From: Methanobacteriota archaeon
GTDB taxonomy: Archaea; Thermoplasmatota; Thermoplasmata; RBG-16-68-12; JAJISG01
Assembly: GCA_030594205.1 (NCBI GenBank)
Contig: JAUVFR010000007.1
Coordinates: 1 to 56,755 of the forward strand
Reading direction: 5' to 3'
DNA: 56,755 nt
The position numbers and the translations under genes are program-made. How positions within the stretch are numbered: the stretch's first letter is position 1; the number at the start of each line of letters is the position of its first letter. Under the pieces are notes generated by a model, which did no database searches, was not told the DNA's origin, and saw nothing but the letters and a program-made list of their open reading frames with translations. This document shows positions 35,029-42,751 of the stretch, piece after piece.

Positions 35029-35637
35029 GTGGGCAAGGCTTGGGTGAAGGATCGAAAACGCGATCCCTACTATCGCAAGGCGAAGGCCAGCGGCTATCGC
35101 AGCCGGGCTGCTTACAAGCTGCTCCAGATTCAGAATCGGTATCATGTGATTCGAAGGGGGGACATCGTCATCGATCTCGGGGCGGCACCCGGTGGCTGGT
35201 CCCAGGTCGCGCGAGAGCTAGGCGCCAGCCGAGTTCTGGCCGTGGACCGGGCGTTCATGGAACCCCTCGAAGGGGTCTCCTTCCTCAAGGTCGACGCGGG
35301 GGACGACTCCGCCCTCTCCTTGATCGCGGCGGAGGCGAAGACCGGCACGCACGTCGTCCTCTCGGACATGGCACCCCGCCTGAGCGGCACCCGAAGCCTG
35401 GATCACGCGCGATCGGTTGACCTCGCGGAGCGCGCGCTTGCCGTCGCCGGTGGGACCCTCCGCGAGGGTGGCCGCTTCGTGACCAAGGTCTTTCAAGGCG
35501 ACATGTTTCCCTCGTTCCTTCGGCGGGTGCAAGAGAAGTTTGCCCGGAGTAAGGGTTTTTCCCCGCCGGCCTCCCCCCGGGGGAGCGCGGAGATCTACAT
35601 CGTGGCGCAAGGATGGCAGGGCCGTGGAACCCCCTGA
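35029..35637 (+). CDS. rlmE: RlmE/FtsJ family 23S rRNA 2'-O-methyltransferase
   Basis: About 202 residues. It methylates a ribose 2'-OH in the A-loop of 23S rRNA, with SAM. DLGAAPGGWSQVA is the SAM motif. The K-D-K-E catalytic set can be read in RSRAAYKLLQI, LSDMAP, VTKVFQG and SAEIYIVA. GTG at 35029 is preferred to GTG at 35017 because of the promoter position and the family start VGKAWVKDRKRDPYY. Confidence 0.94.
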   Translation: MGKAWVKDRKRDPYYRKAKASGYRSRAAYKLLQIQNRYHVIRRGDIVIDLGAAPGGWSQVARELGASRVLAVDRAFMEPLEGVSFLKVDAGDDSALSLIAAEAKTGTHVVLSDMAPRLSGTRSLDHARSVDLAERALAVAGGTLREGGRFVTKVFQGDMFPSFLRRVQEKFARSKGFSPPASPRGSAEIYIVAQGWQGRGTP

Positions 35638-35639
35638 CC

Positions 35640-35652
35640 GAACCTTTATTAC
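35640..35652 (+). promoter_or_regulatory. TATA box for the small gene at 35679
   Basis: AACCTTTATTACG lies about 33 nt before the ATG at 35679, just after the rlmE stop. Confidence 0.55.
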
Positions 35653-35678
35653 GCGAGCTCAGGTTTGTGTTTTCGCCC

Positions 35679-35918
35679 ATGGAGAGTTACCTCACGGTCA
35701 CATTTTCCACCGAAGGCGCGCGCCCCTCCGAGGTCGCAACCACCCTCCAGTCCCTGGGCTTTGAGCCGACCAAGGGCAACTACGACTTCATCTATCGCTG
35801 GGACCGGAGCGCGAAGGTGGAGGACGCCCTCTGGCTGGCCGATCGGGTCCAGACCGCCCTTCACGGGATGAGTGTCCTCTTCAAGATTGAGACCCTCAAC
35901 GAGGAGGGGCCCGTCTAG
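35679..35918 (+). CDS. Small conserved protein of unknown function
   Basis: 79 residues, predicted as an alpha/beta ferredoxin-like fold: a strand (YLTVTFS), a helix (RPSEVATTLQSLGF), strands (YDFIYRWD), a helix (VEDALWLADRVQTALHG) and a strand (VLFKIETL). It resembles ACT-like or small RNA-binding modules in outline only. It starts with its own promoter after rlmE, and its end overlaps that of lhr by 4 nt in convergent orientation. Confidence 0.75.
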   Translation: MESYLTVTFSTEGARPSEVATTLQSLGFEPTKGNYDFIYRWDRSAKVEDALWLADRVQTALHGMSVLFKIETLNEEGPV

Positions 35919-38656
35919 TCCCAGAAGCGCTTCGTGCGGGCGTAGTTAATCTCGGCCTCCAAGATCTCGTGGAGGAACTCGTCCTCGTCGTGATGGTAGC
36001 CCCGAAGGATTCGGCCCGCCACGTCGGGTCCTACCCCGCGGGCCACGAGGGCCGTAACGGCCTTGCGGCCGTGGGCCATGACCAGACTCGCGTTCGTGTA
36101 CAGGCGCTTGATCTCCCTCTTCTCCTCCGCCGTCGGCTTCTCCTTGCGCAGGAGGGCCGCCTTGTCCCGCTGCCACGGCCGGAGGGCGGCCTGCATGACG
36201 GAGTCGCAGGACGGGCACGTAACGGGCTCCGCGACCCCCCCGACCTTCTCCGTGCGGCTGCGCTTGCAGGAGAGGCACACCAGGAGCGTGCGCTGGCCCT
36301 CCAACCGTTTCTTGAACAGCCTCAAGGTGTGATGATCGGGGCGGGGCGGCAGGAGGAGCTCGAGGGCCCGTTCTGCGCCGAGGCGACCGATTCGCGACAG
36401 GGGTCCGACCTCGAGGCGGAGGGATCCCTCCTGAATGCCGCGGATCACCTCCTCCGTCCGTCGAAGGTCTAGGTGTTCCCAGATTAGCTTCTCGAGGGCC
36501 TCCTCCATCAGAGGCGAGTCGTCGAACGCTTTCATGACGCGGCCCACGTTCACGTTCCGGTAGTTGATCTCCCGTCGCATGGCCCCGAACTTCTTGGCGA
36601 CCTGGACGAACACCCACCGGATGAGGGAGGATTGACGGAGGGAAATCCGAAGCGTTGCCTCCACGGTGTCGGGATCGATGCCGCGGAGGACGTCCGCGAC
36701 GTCCTGGGCCCGGACCTTAGCGGGGACCTGAAGCAGGACCCGGTAGGGATCGGTCCGCATTCCGATCGACTGGCCGAGGCGGGCCGAGAGGAGCGCCGAG
36801 AGGAGGTGGCCCAAGGTCTCGTTCACCTTGCTCCCGAATGCGGCGTTCACGACCACCAGCTCCTCGCCTTGCTCCACCGTGAGCAGTCGGTCTGTCGGGA
36901 CGAACTCCGGGGCCTGTCGCCGGATGTAGGTCGCGAAGGCGCGCTTCCCCTCCTCGTTGACGGGATAACCTTCCAGGGACCCCTCCCCCCGCAACCGGCC
37001 GACCTCCTGTGCCACCTCGAAGGGAACGGGAATCTCCTCCCCCACCCAGCTCGGGATGCCTCCCATCTCCTTCGCCGAGTGGACCATGATCCCGTCCTCC
37101 CCGATGTCGATGACCTGCCATGACTGGCCCTTCATGATGAAGGGGCTCCCCACGTGGAGCTGTCCCGCGACGAAGGCCTCGTCCAAGGTCCCGACGTAGT
37201 GGCGGCTCGAGACATCCTGGACGCGGTAGTTCGTCTCGGCCGGAATCATGGAAATGTTTTCGTAGAAATACGCGAGGGTCTGGAACGCCTTGTAGAATGA
37301 GGGGTCACGGTACCGAATCACCCGGAGATCCGTGAGCTGCTTGAGGACCCCCTCAAAGTCCGCCCACGGGAGGTCCCGGAATGGATCAGCTCCCCGCACC
37401 AACTCGTAGAACCCCCGGGCGTCTCCCCGCCCTTCGGTCAGGAGGTGGGCCGCCACTTGGTTGGCCAGGACGTTCAGAGGGTTCTCTCGGACCTCGTATG
37501 CCTCCAGTTCTTCGGCGGCCCCGAGGCGAGAGATGACCGCGGACTCGACAAGTTCTTCCTCGTTGGAGGCCACCAGGATCCCCTTGGATACACGGCCCAC
37601 GCCGTGTCCCGAACGTCCGACCCGCTGCACCAGCCGGGTGACCTGGCGGGGCGAGTTGTATTGGAGAACCAAGTCCGTGGCGCCGACATCGATGCCGAGC
37701 TCCATGGAAGACGTGCTGATCAGTGCCTTCAAGGTCTCCGCCTTGAACCGCTCCTCCGCCTCGACGCGGGCCTGCTTCGAGAGAGAGCCGTGGTGGACCC
37801 CCACAGGCAAATCCTCCTTCCACTGCCGAAATCGAGAGGAGAGGAACTCTGCGACGTCGCGGGAGTTGACGAAGAAAAGCGTGCTCCGATGCGCCTCGAA
37901 AAGAGAGCGCGTTCGCCGAAGGGCCGCGGCTTGTCGGCGTCCAATCGTGAGCTGCTCTGACAGCGCCTCATCCTCAGCCCCGATGGGCGGAAGCTCTACC
38001 GCAAGCTCCATCTCCTTCGCGGTGCGGACGTCGACGACTTCGACCTCCCGGCCGACCCCCCCGAGAAATCGGCCGACCCGCTCCGGACTCCCTACGGTCG
38101 CGGAGAGCCCGACCCGCTGGAAGCCCCGCTCCGACAGGCGTTCCAGGCGCTCGAGCGCCACTGCCAGCTGGGCCCCACGCTCGTCCCCCGCCAGCTCGTG
38201 AATCTCGTCCACGACCACCCACCGCACTTGGCGGAGATGTTCCCGCAGACGGCGTCCGGTAAACATGATCTGGAGCGTTTCGGGGGTCGTGATTAGGATC
38301 TCGGGCGGGGAGCGGCTCTGGCGGGCCCGCTCCGCCTTGGAGGTGTCCCCATGACGAACGGCCACATCGATTCCCAGGTACTCGCCGAAGAACTCCATCC
38401 GACGAAGCATGTCGCGGTTCAAGGCCCGGAGGGGTGTGATGTAAAGGCACCCAATCCGAGGCGGCCTGTCGGCGAGGAGGGCCTCAAGGATGGGGATCAT
38501 CACGGCTTCGGTCTTGCCGATGCCCGTGGGCGCGATCAAAAGAACGTGCCGGCCCGCCCGAATGGAGGGAGCCGCCTCCACCTGCGGCGGCGTGAGCTCC
38601 TTGATCCCCAGCTCTTCCAGAGCCTCTTCGATGCGAGGATCCTCGGCGAGCGCCAT
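35915..38656 (-). CDS. Lhr-type DEAD/DEAH-box helicase
   Basis: 913 residues. It is an ATP-dependent 3'-5' helicase of the Lhr family, implicated in DNA repair. Walker A is APTGIGKT (42-49), motif Ia ITPLRALNRD, motif II DEIH, motif III SATVG, motif IV-V STSSMELGIDVG and motif VI QRVGRSGH. A winged helix and the Lhr-core domain follow. A C-terminal zinc finger CLSCKR then CPSCDS (about 790-815) fits the aLhr2 subtype. The C-terminal tail has an HhH-like ARGVGPDVAGRILRG. Confidence 0.93.
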   Translation of the reverse strand: MALAEDPRIEEALEELGIKELTPPQVEAAPSIRAGRHVLLIAPTGIGKTEAVMIPILEALLADRPPRIGCLYITPLRALNRDMLRRMEFFGEYLGIDVAVRHGDTSKAERARQSRSPPEILITTPETLQIMFTGRRLREHLRQVRWVVVDEIHELAGDERGAQLAVALERLERLSERGFQRVGLSATVGSPERVGRFLGGVGREVEVVDVRTAKEMELAVELPPIGAEDEALSEQLTIGRRQAAALRRTRSLFEAHRSTLFFVNSRDVAEFLSSRFRQWKEDLPVGVHHGSLSKQARVEAEERFKAETLKALISTSSMELGIDVGATDLVLQYNSPRQVTRLVQRVGRSGHGVGRVSKGILVASNEEELVESAVISRLGAAEELEAYEVRENPLNVLANQVAAHLLTEGRGDARGFYELVRGADPFRDLPWADFEGVLKQLTDLRVIRYRDPSFYKAFQTLAYFYENISMIPAETNYRVQDVSSRHYVGTLDEAFVAGQLHVGSPFIMKGQSWQVIDIGEDGIMVHSAKEMGGIPSWVGEEIPVPFEVAQEVGRLRGEGSLEGYPVNEEGKRAFATYIRRQAPEFVPTDRLLTVEQGEELVVVNAAFGSKVNETLGHLLSALLSARLGQSIGMRTDPYRVLLQVPAKVRAQDVADVLRGIDPDTVEATLRISLRQSSLIRWVFVQVAKKFGAMRREINYRNVNVGRVMKAFDDSPLMEEALEKLIWEHLDLRRTEEVIRGIQEGSLRLEVGPLSRIGRLGAERALELLLPPRPDHHTLRLFKKRLEGQRTLLVCLSCKRSRTEKVGGVAEPVTCPSCDSVMQAALRPWQRDKAALLRKEKPTAEEKREIKRLYTNASLVMAHGRKAVTALVARGVGPDVAGRILRGYHHDEDEFLHEILEAEINYARTKRFWD

Positions 38657-38803
38657 GACGTGATTGCTAGGGCCCTGCCCCTCTTAACTGTGGTAAGGAC
38701 CATTATCACGCGGAGACGTGCCCGACGCCTCTCGGGCTCGAGGGTGCAATCTGGAGGGGCAGATAAGCCAAGGGACCCGAGCGGGAGCTCGACTCGGGGA
38801 GGA

Positions 38804-38896
38804 TGGGCCCGGCCGGATTTCCAAGGGGCGTCCCTTTTGAACCGGCGACCGCCTGGTTATGAGCCAGGCGCTCTGGCCAGGCTAAGCTACGGGCCC
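38804..38896 (-). tRNA. tRNA with CAU anticodon (tRNA-Ile2 or elongator tRNA-Met), 18-nt insertion in the T-loop
   Basis: Acceptor GGGCCCG pairs with CGGGCCC, with A73. The D-arm is GCTT/GAGC, and the anticodon arm is CCTGG-CTCATAA-CCAGG. The T-stem GCCGG/CCGGC encloses 25 nt instead of 7; removing 18 nt gives the normal loop TTCAAAT and a 75-nt mature tRNA. The insertion (about 38818-38836, exact edges ambiguous by 1 nt) forms AGGG-ACGC-CCCT with flanking bulges, like a relaxed bulge-helix-bulge. C4-G69, U12-A23 and A73 favour Ile2, and TiaS is encoded here; elongator Met is possible. It carries no anticodon-loop intron and no encoded CCA. Confidence 0.88.
38817..38841 (-). other. T-loop region with the predicted 18-nt tRNA intron
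   Basis: The loop reads TTCAAAAGGGACGC followed by CCCTTGGAAAT. Splicing at 58/59 or 59/60 restores TTCAAAT. UUC (54-56) can pair with GAA near the 3' splice site, leaving an AAA bulge on one side and AU on the other. Confidence 0.7.
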
Positions 38897-38920
38897 ACCC
38901 GTCCTAGGATGAGAGCGAGA

Positions 38921-38936
38921 CATCTTAAAGATGCAA
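38921..38936 (-). promoter_or_regulatory. TATA-like box for the CAU tRNA
   Basis: The minus strand reads GCATCTTTAAGATG, centred about 32 nt upstream of the tRNA 5' end, so this tRNA may be transcribed apart from tRNA-Asn. Confidence 0.45.
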
Positions 38937-38960
38937 CGCTGCGGCCTTAGGCACTCGGAA

Positions 38961-39046
38961 CGCCGCGGACCGGATTCGAACCGGCGACCACTCGGTGTCT
39001 GCCGAGGTTAACAGCCGAGGGCTCTACCAGACTAAGCTACCGCGGC
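38961..39046 (-). tRNA. tRNA-Asn (GUU) with a 12-nt intron at 37/38
   Basis: Acceptor GCCGCGG pairs with CCGCGGC, with discriminator G73. The D-arm is GCTT/GAGC, the anticodon stem CTCGG/CCGAG and the T-arm GCCGG-TTCGAAT-CCGGT. The anticodon loop holds 19 nt. Removing ACCTCGGCAGAC (38997-39008) gives CTGTTAA, anticodon GTT, and a 74-nt mature tRNA. CUGU/GCAG forms a 4-bp helix flanked by UA|A and AC|A bulges, cutting after the second bulge nucleotide on both sides, as archaeal tRNA endonuclease requires. The intron is near the minimum size. CCA is not encoded. Confidence 0.95.
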
Positions 39047-39069
39047 CCGGCCGACCCATGCCCGATGGG

Positions 39070-39081
39070 CCTCAAAAAGAT
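39070..39081 (-). promoter_or_regulatory. TATA-like box for tRNA-Asn
   Basis: The minus strand reads ATCTTTTTGAGG, centred about 30 nt upstream of the tRNA 5' end. Confidence 0.4.
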
Positions 39082-39094
39082 TGGCTCCGCGATT

Positions 39095-39400
39095 TCAGAG
39101 GGAGGCCGAAAGATCATCTACGGTCTGGCGCATCTCGCCCAAGAGGGACTTGAGCTTCCGCCGAAACCCATTGGTCTTGGCCGTGGCGCGGGCCCCTTCC
39201 TGAGAGGGTCGGATAAGGCCTTCTTGCTCAAGGACACGCAAGGTGTAGCGCACCTTGTGTTGGGGATAGCCCAGCAGTTCCGATAGACGAATGATGCCAA
39301 TCGGCTGGTGCTCTTCCACAGTTTGAAGAAGGCTAACGTGCCTTCTGAGGAGATCGAGATCTCGCCACACGCGGTCGGTGAGTCCGTTACTTTCCGCCAA
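39095..39400 (-). CDS. Small winged-helix transcriptional regulator
   Basis: 101 residues. A winged helix spans about 20-70: LLQTVEEHQPIGIIRLSELL and KVRYTLRVLEQEGLIRPS form helix-turn-helix and wing. A basic segment and a C-terminal helix (LKSLLGEMRQTVDDL) that could dimerise follow. The start is a TTG at 39400; CTTTATCAG (39436-39444) upstream may be its TATA box. The target and ligand are unknown. Confidence 0.8.
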   Translation of the reverse strand: MAESNGLTDRVWRDLDLLRRHVSLLQTVEEHQPIGIIRLSELLGYPQHKVRYTLRVLEQEGLIRPSQEGARATAKTNGFRRKLKSLLGEMRQTVDDLSASL

Positions 39401-39542
39401 AGTCCATACCCCAGGATTCTCAAGACCCGGGTTCTGATAAAGGAGATGTGTACAAGATATGACAACGTGTTACAGTAAAACGTGGCCAACGTCAACGCCT
39501 CGCATTGGATGCTCGCGAGACTCCTCAGAATGAGTCCGAAGG

Positions 39543-40379
39543 CTAGACCTGGCCAGACCGCCAGGCCATGCGGGTGTTCGTGGCGGCTCCGAACCCGGAG
39601 GAGGCTACCGCAATGAGTCCCACCGGTATGCCCGAAGGAAACTGACCGACCCCCTCGTCACAAGCCATCTGGGGGTCCTTCCCCTCTAGCAACCGATCGT
39701 AGACTTGCTTCGAAAGCACAGCCCGGATAATCTCCTCGCCGATCCCCGTTGCCGCGACAGCCCCTGCGGGTCCCGCGTAAATGCCGGCTCCGATCACCGG
39801 GGTGTCCCCCACCCTGCCGGGGAGCTGGATGGAGATGCCCCCCGTGGAGTTTGCGGCGGCCATGTATCCGCCCTCATCCCGGGCCGCGGCACCGACGGTT
39901 TCCCCCGGACCGGGCTTCTCTGACGCCTCCGATCCCCCGAGGGCCGATCGTTGCTTCGCCTCGACTCGCTCCAGCTCTCGTCTGGCACGGGAGGTGGCTG
40001 CGTCGTATTCTGGGAATCCCGTCTCACGGGCAAATCGGACGGCCCCTTCCCCTGCAAGAAAGAGATGGGGGGTGCGCATGACCTCCCTTGCAACGAGAAC
40101 CGGGTTCTTGACCCCAGACAACGCGCCTACGGCGCCGGCCTGCCCGCGGGAATCCATGACGGAGGCGTCCATCTCGACCTCCCCCGCGAGATTGAGGCGG
40201 GATCCGGTCCCGGCGTTCATCCTCTGATCATCCTCGAGGACCGTGACCGCCCGCAAGACGGCCTCAAGCGCGTCGCCTCCCTGTCGAAGGACCTGAAGGC
40301 CGGCGGTCAAGGCTCCCTCTGCGCCATCTAGGACCTCCTCGGTCGAGTGGGCCCCGCAATGCACGACCAAAACCGCCAT
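39543..40379 (-). CDS. Isoaspartyl peptidase/L-asparaginase (Ntn hydrolase)
   Basis: 278 residues. It is a plant-type asparaginase that cleaves itself to expose an N-terminal Thr. The probable nucleophile is the Thr in PGETVGAAARDEGG near residue 160, followed by MAAANSTGGISIQLPGRVGD and GAGIYAGP, both family motifs. It would hydrolyse isoaspartyl dipeptides or asparagine. The residue before the Thr is Glu instead of the usual Gly. A TATA box (40401-40411) lies about 27 nt before the ATG. Confidence 0.9.
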   Translation of the reverse strand: MAVLVVHCGAHSTEEVLDGAEGALTAGLQVLRQGGDALEAVLRAVTVLEDDQRMNAGTGSRLNLAGEVEMDASVMDSRGQAGAVGALSGVKNPVLVAREVMRTPHLFLAGEGAVRFARETGFPEYDAATSRARRELERVEAKQRSALGGSEASEKPGPGETVGAAARDEGGYMAAANSTGGISIQLPGRVGDTPVIGAGIYAGPAGAVAATGIGEEIIRAVLSKQVYDRLLEGKDPQMACDEGVGQFPSGIPVGLIAVASSGFGAATNTRMAWRSGQV

Positions 40380-40400
40380 GTCGGCCGAGGGACCGAGTGG

Positions 40401-40411
40401 CCCTATAAAAG
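40401..40411 (-). promoter_or_regulatory. TATA box for the asparaginase gene
   Basis: The minus strand reads TCTTTTATAGG, about 27 nt before the ATG at 40379. A separate CCCTTATG (40452-40459) on the plus strand may drive the divergent gene at 40484. Confidence 0.6.
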
Positions 40412-40483
40412 ACCGGTCGGCCTCCTCGGGAATGGGCAGGGGACTCCGAGCCCTTATGTTCAGGCGTCCGCATACGGGGCGAA

Positions 40484-41080
40484 ATGGAGTGGGAAGAGGG
40501 GCCCGTGCTCCGGCGGGCCATTCACATCGCCTCCCCCGTCTTTCTTGCGTACTATCTGCTCCCCGACGATCTGGGAATTGGGGTGCCCAAGCTCCTCGTG
40601 GCGGCCATTCTCTGGCTCGTTACCCTTGTCATCGAACTCCTCCGCCTCCTGGGCCATCTCGAAATCCTGGGCATTCGGGAATACGAACGCGGTCAGATCT
40701 CGGCCTACTTCTGGGGAGGCACAGGTCTCTTCCTGGGCCTTGTTCTGTTCCCCCCGGTTTTCGTCGTCGTGGCGATGTTCGGCATGGCCTGGATCGACCC
40801 CCTCAGCGCCCTCACGCGAAGGCGAGGCGGCTACCCCTGGGTTCCCCTCGTCGCTTACCTCGCTCTCGCCACCGTGGGCCTTTCGCTGCTTACGCCCTTC
40901 CGCTTTCCCGCGGTGCTGGCCCTGGCCCTCATCGCCGCCGTCGTGGCCATCGCCGCGGAGTACCCACGTCTGCGCTGGATCGACGACGATTTCACGATGT
41001 TCATGGCTCCCCTCATCGCCCTAACGGCGGTGGGAGCCCTACTCCAAAACCTCGAGCTTGCCGTACCGGCCGGCGCTTAG
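40484..41080 (+). CDS. Dolichol kinase/CTP-dependent lipid kinase-like membrane protein
   Basis: 198 residues with about six membrane segments. An N-terminal RRAIHI, a central SAYFWGGTGLFLG, then WIDPLSALTRRR and a C-terminal AEYPRLRWIDDDFTMFMAPL follow the motif order of the dolichol kinase/phosphatidate cytidylyltransferase-like family, in which the acidic IDDN-type motif near the end is conserved. It would phosphorylate a prenol or diacylglycerol in the membrane. The 3' end overlaps the OB-fold gene by 42 nt in convergent orientation. Confidence 0.75.
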   Translation: MEWEEGPVLRRAIHIASPVFLAYYLLPDDLGIGVPKLLVAAILWLVTLVIELLRLLGHLEILGIREYERGQISAYFWGGTGLFLGLVLFPPVFVVVAMFGMAWIDPLSALTRRRGGYPWVPLVAYLALATVGLSLLTPFRFPAVLALALIAAVVAIAAEYPRLRWIDDDFTMFMAPLIALTAVGALLQNLELAVPAGA

Positions 41081-41332
41081 CTGCAGGTTGCCCTGCCATT
41101 CGCTGGCCCAGCCGTTGGAAATCCGAATCTTGCTGTTTGGATTCACTCGATCGATGTCCTCGTCCCAGAGAGTAACGGTCACCGTGTCTCCGTCGTCATC
41201 TCGGCCGGTGGCATCGACGACTCGTCCGGTCGCGCCCTCCCGGCTGGTGTAGTTGCGGGGCTCCCCCTTCTCGACGATGACGAGGTCGAGGGTATCCACC
41301 TTGTTGCGGGGCTGTAGGTCCTTGACCTTCAT
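41039..41332 (-). CDS. Single OB-fold protein (RPA/SOSS-B-like)
   Basis: 97 residues, one OB fold. MKVKDLQPRNKVDTLDLVIV is the usual first strand of archaeal single-OB ssDNA-binding proteins, followed by GRVVDATGRDDDGDTVTVTLWDE cut by loops, and RISNGWASEWQGNLQLSAGRYGKLEVLE. It probably binds single-stranded DNA or RNA. It shares the fold with the protein at 48425. A TATA-like GCTTTTAATCG (41357-41367) lies about 30 nt upstream. Confidence 0.85.
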   Translation of the reverse strand: MKVKDLQPRNKVDTLDLVIVEKGEPRNYTSREGATGRVVDATGRDDDGDTVTVTLWDEDIDRVNPNSKIRISNGWASEWQGNLQLSAGRYGKLEVLE

Positions 41333-41356
41333 GGGCGGGGCACCTATAGGCAGTCG

Positions 41357-41397
41357 CGATTAAAAGCTTCGGGTGGGGGGGAGGAACGCTTATAACA
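41357..41397. promoter_or_regulatory. Divergent promoters for the OB-fold gene and the gene at 41437
   Basis: GCTTTTAATCG on the minus strand (41357-41367) lies 30 nt before the OB-fold ATG. CGCTTATAAC on the plus strand (41388-41397) lies about 45 nt before the ATG at 41437. Confidence 0.5.
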
Positions 41398-41436
41398 ACG
41401 CCTCGCCATGGCGGTTCGAAGGGAAGGGATGCCCTC

Positions 41437-42687
41437 ATGACGCCTCATCCGCGAGCCGGAAGCCTGGATTCGGATGCCGTCTCGGCGTACTTGACCCAAC
41501 GGACCCCGAGCAGCGTCCTCTACACCCTGACCCTGCAGCAGCCCCTGACCCTGAAGGAACTCCTGGGACACCCCCTGCGTCTCCAGTATCTGGAAGCTCT
41601 GACGGGGCGGGAGGCGAAGCGGGCGAACCTCCGCAAGGTCGTCGGCCGAGGGGTCGATCTCGGCCTCCTGATTCCTTCCACCGCGCGACGGGAGTACTAC
41701 TACTTCCTCAACTCCGATGTCCAGGTCCGAGCCCCGGCCCTCCTAGAGGAGAACGGGCATCCGCAAATCACACTCGACGAGGGGGGAGGGGCACCGGACG
41801 GGGAGATCGCCCTCCCCTCCCGGAAGACCCTGGGTACGGGGCATCCCATCCCGCACTTCCGCGATCCCTCCGCGCCTCTCGCGTGGTTTCACTGGCTCTC
41901 CGACCCGCGCCGGCGGGAAGTCCTCCGTGCCATCCAGGAGTCGGGTCCCCTCTCCCGACGGGAACTCGCCGGGAGGAACGGGGGCCTGGCCATGGAGACC
42001 GCCTGGTCCGGTCTCCGCTGTGGCGTCCTGCGTCTCCACGGGGACGCCTTCGACTTTCCGTTCTCCCGGACCCCGCTTCCGGGGGGCGCCGTGTGGACGG
42101 CCCGACCCCCTCGCTTCTGGTTCACACGTTCGTACGAGGTCTTGCGCTGCCTCCAGCGTTGGAAGGACTACGTGGGAGGGGAGAACGGGACCACCCCGAT
42201 GCAGGCCTTGCACGAGATGGTGGAGGACGGACGCAAGGTCCTCCCACGACACCGGAGGCGTCACCTGGCGCTCAACGTCCTCTACGAGGCCTCGGCCACG
42301 GTTCCCTCCCTGCAAGAAGTGGGGCCGGCGAGCCTGCCCTCGGTGTGGGAGAACCGACGGGGATGGGTCTATCCCGTGGAGGAGGGCGCCCGGCGCGCCG
42401 AGATTGCTTTCGCCCTCAAGCGGGAGCTGGGGCTCGAGGCGATGCCCGACGGAGAGGACCTCACCCCCGCGGCGCTCACACGCCTCGCGGAACGGCGAAT
42501 CGGGGCGTACTTGAGACGGCGGGAGCAGGAGCTCACCCAGCGGTATCGAAGGGGCCAGAAGGGAGGCTTCGGCCTGGGCGCGGATGCCATTCTCTCCCTC
42601 GCCTCCGAGGAACTGGAGCGGGGACGCGTCCTCGAGGAGCGAAAATACTTCGAGGTCTTCCTCGAAGCCCTGCAGGACGAAGGCTAG
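41437..42687 (+). CDS. Protein of unknown function with possible winged-helix segments
   Basis: 416 residues, rich in Arg, Leu and Glu. The first 100 residues (LKELLGHPLRLQYLEALTG, then VDLGLLIPSTARREYYYF) read like a winged helix. A second such segment is near residue 150 (LSDPRRREVLRAIQESG, LSRRELAGRN). The C-terminal 100 residues are helical and basic (RRIGAYLRRREQELTQRYRR). It is probably DNA-binding. I do not recognise the family. Confidence 0.7.
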   Translation: MTPHPRAGSLDSDAVSAYLTQRTPSSVLYTLTLQQPLTLKELLGHPLRLQYLEALTGREAKRANLRKVVGRGVDLGLLIPSTARREYYYFLNSDVQVRAPALLEENGHPQITLDEGGGAPDGEIALPSRKTLGTGHPIPHFRDPSAPLAWFHWLSDPRRREVLRAIQESGPLSRRELAGRNGGLAMETAWSGLRCGVLRLHGDAFDFPFSRTPLPGGAVWTARPPRFWFTRSYEVLRCLQRWKDYVGGENGTTPMQALHEMVEDGRKVLPRHRRRHLALNVLYEASATVPSLQEVGPASLPSVWENRRGWVYPVEEGARRAEIAFALKRELGLEAMPDGEDLTPAALTRLAERRIGAYLRRREQELTQRYRRGQKGGFGLGADAILSLASEELERGRVLEERKYFEVFLEALQDEG

Positions 42688-42710
42688 CCCGTGCCCAGTC
42701 AGTCTGCCGT

Positions 42711-42740
42711 ACCTTTTTATTCGCAGAACCGCTTATACGG
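42711..42740 (+). promoter_or_regulatory. Two TATA-like boxes before the regulator gene at 42752
   Basis: CCTTTTTATT (42712-42721) gives a start near 42743 and a leaderless-type mRNA. GCTTATACGG (42731-42740) is too close to the ATG to be the main promoter unless translation starts further in. Confidence 0.45.
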
Positions 42741-42751
42741 GTAGCGAGGGA

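Noticed and set aside
39449-39476. Imperfect inverted repeat TGTACA...TGTTACA upstream of the winged-helix gene
   Set aside because: The half-sites do not match well and the position is upstream of the presumed TATA box; too weak to call an operator.
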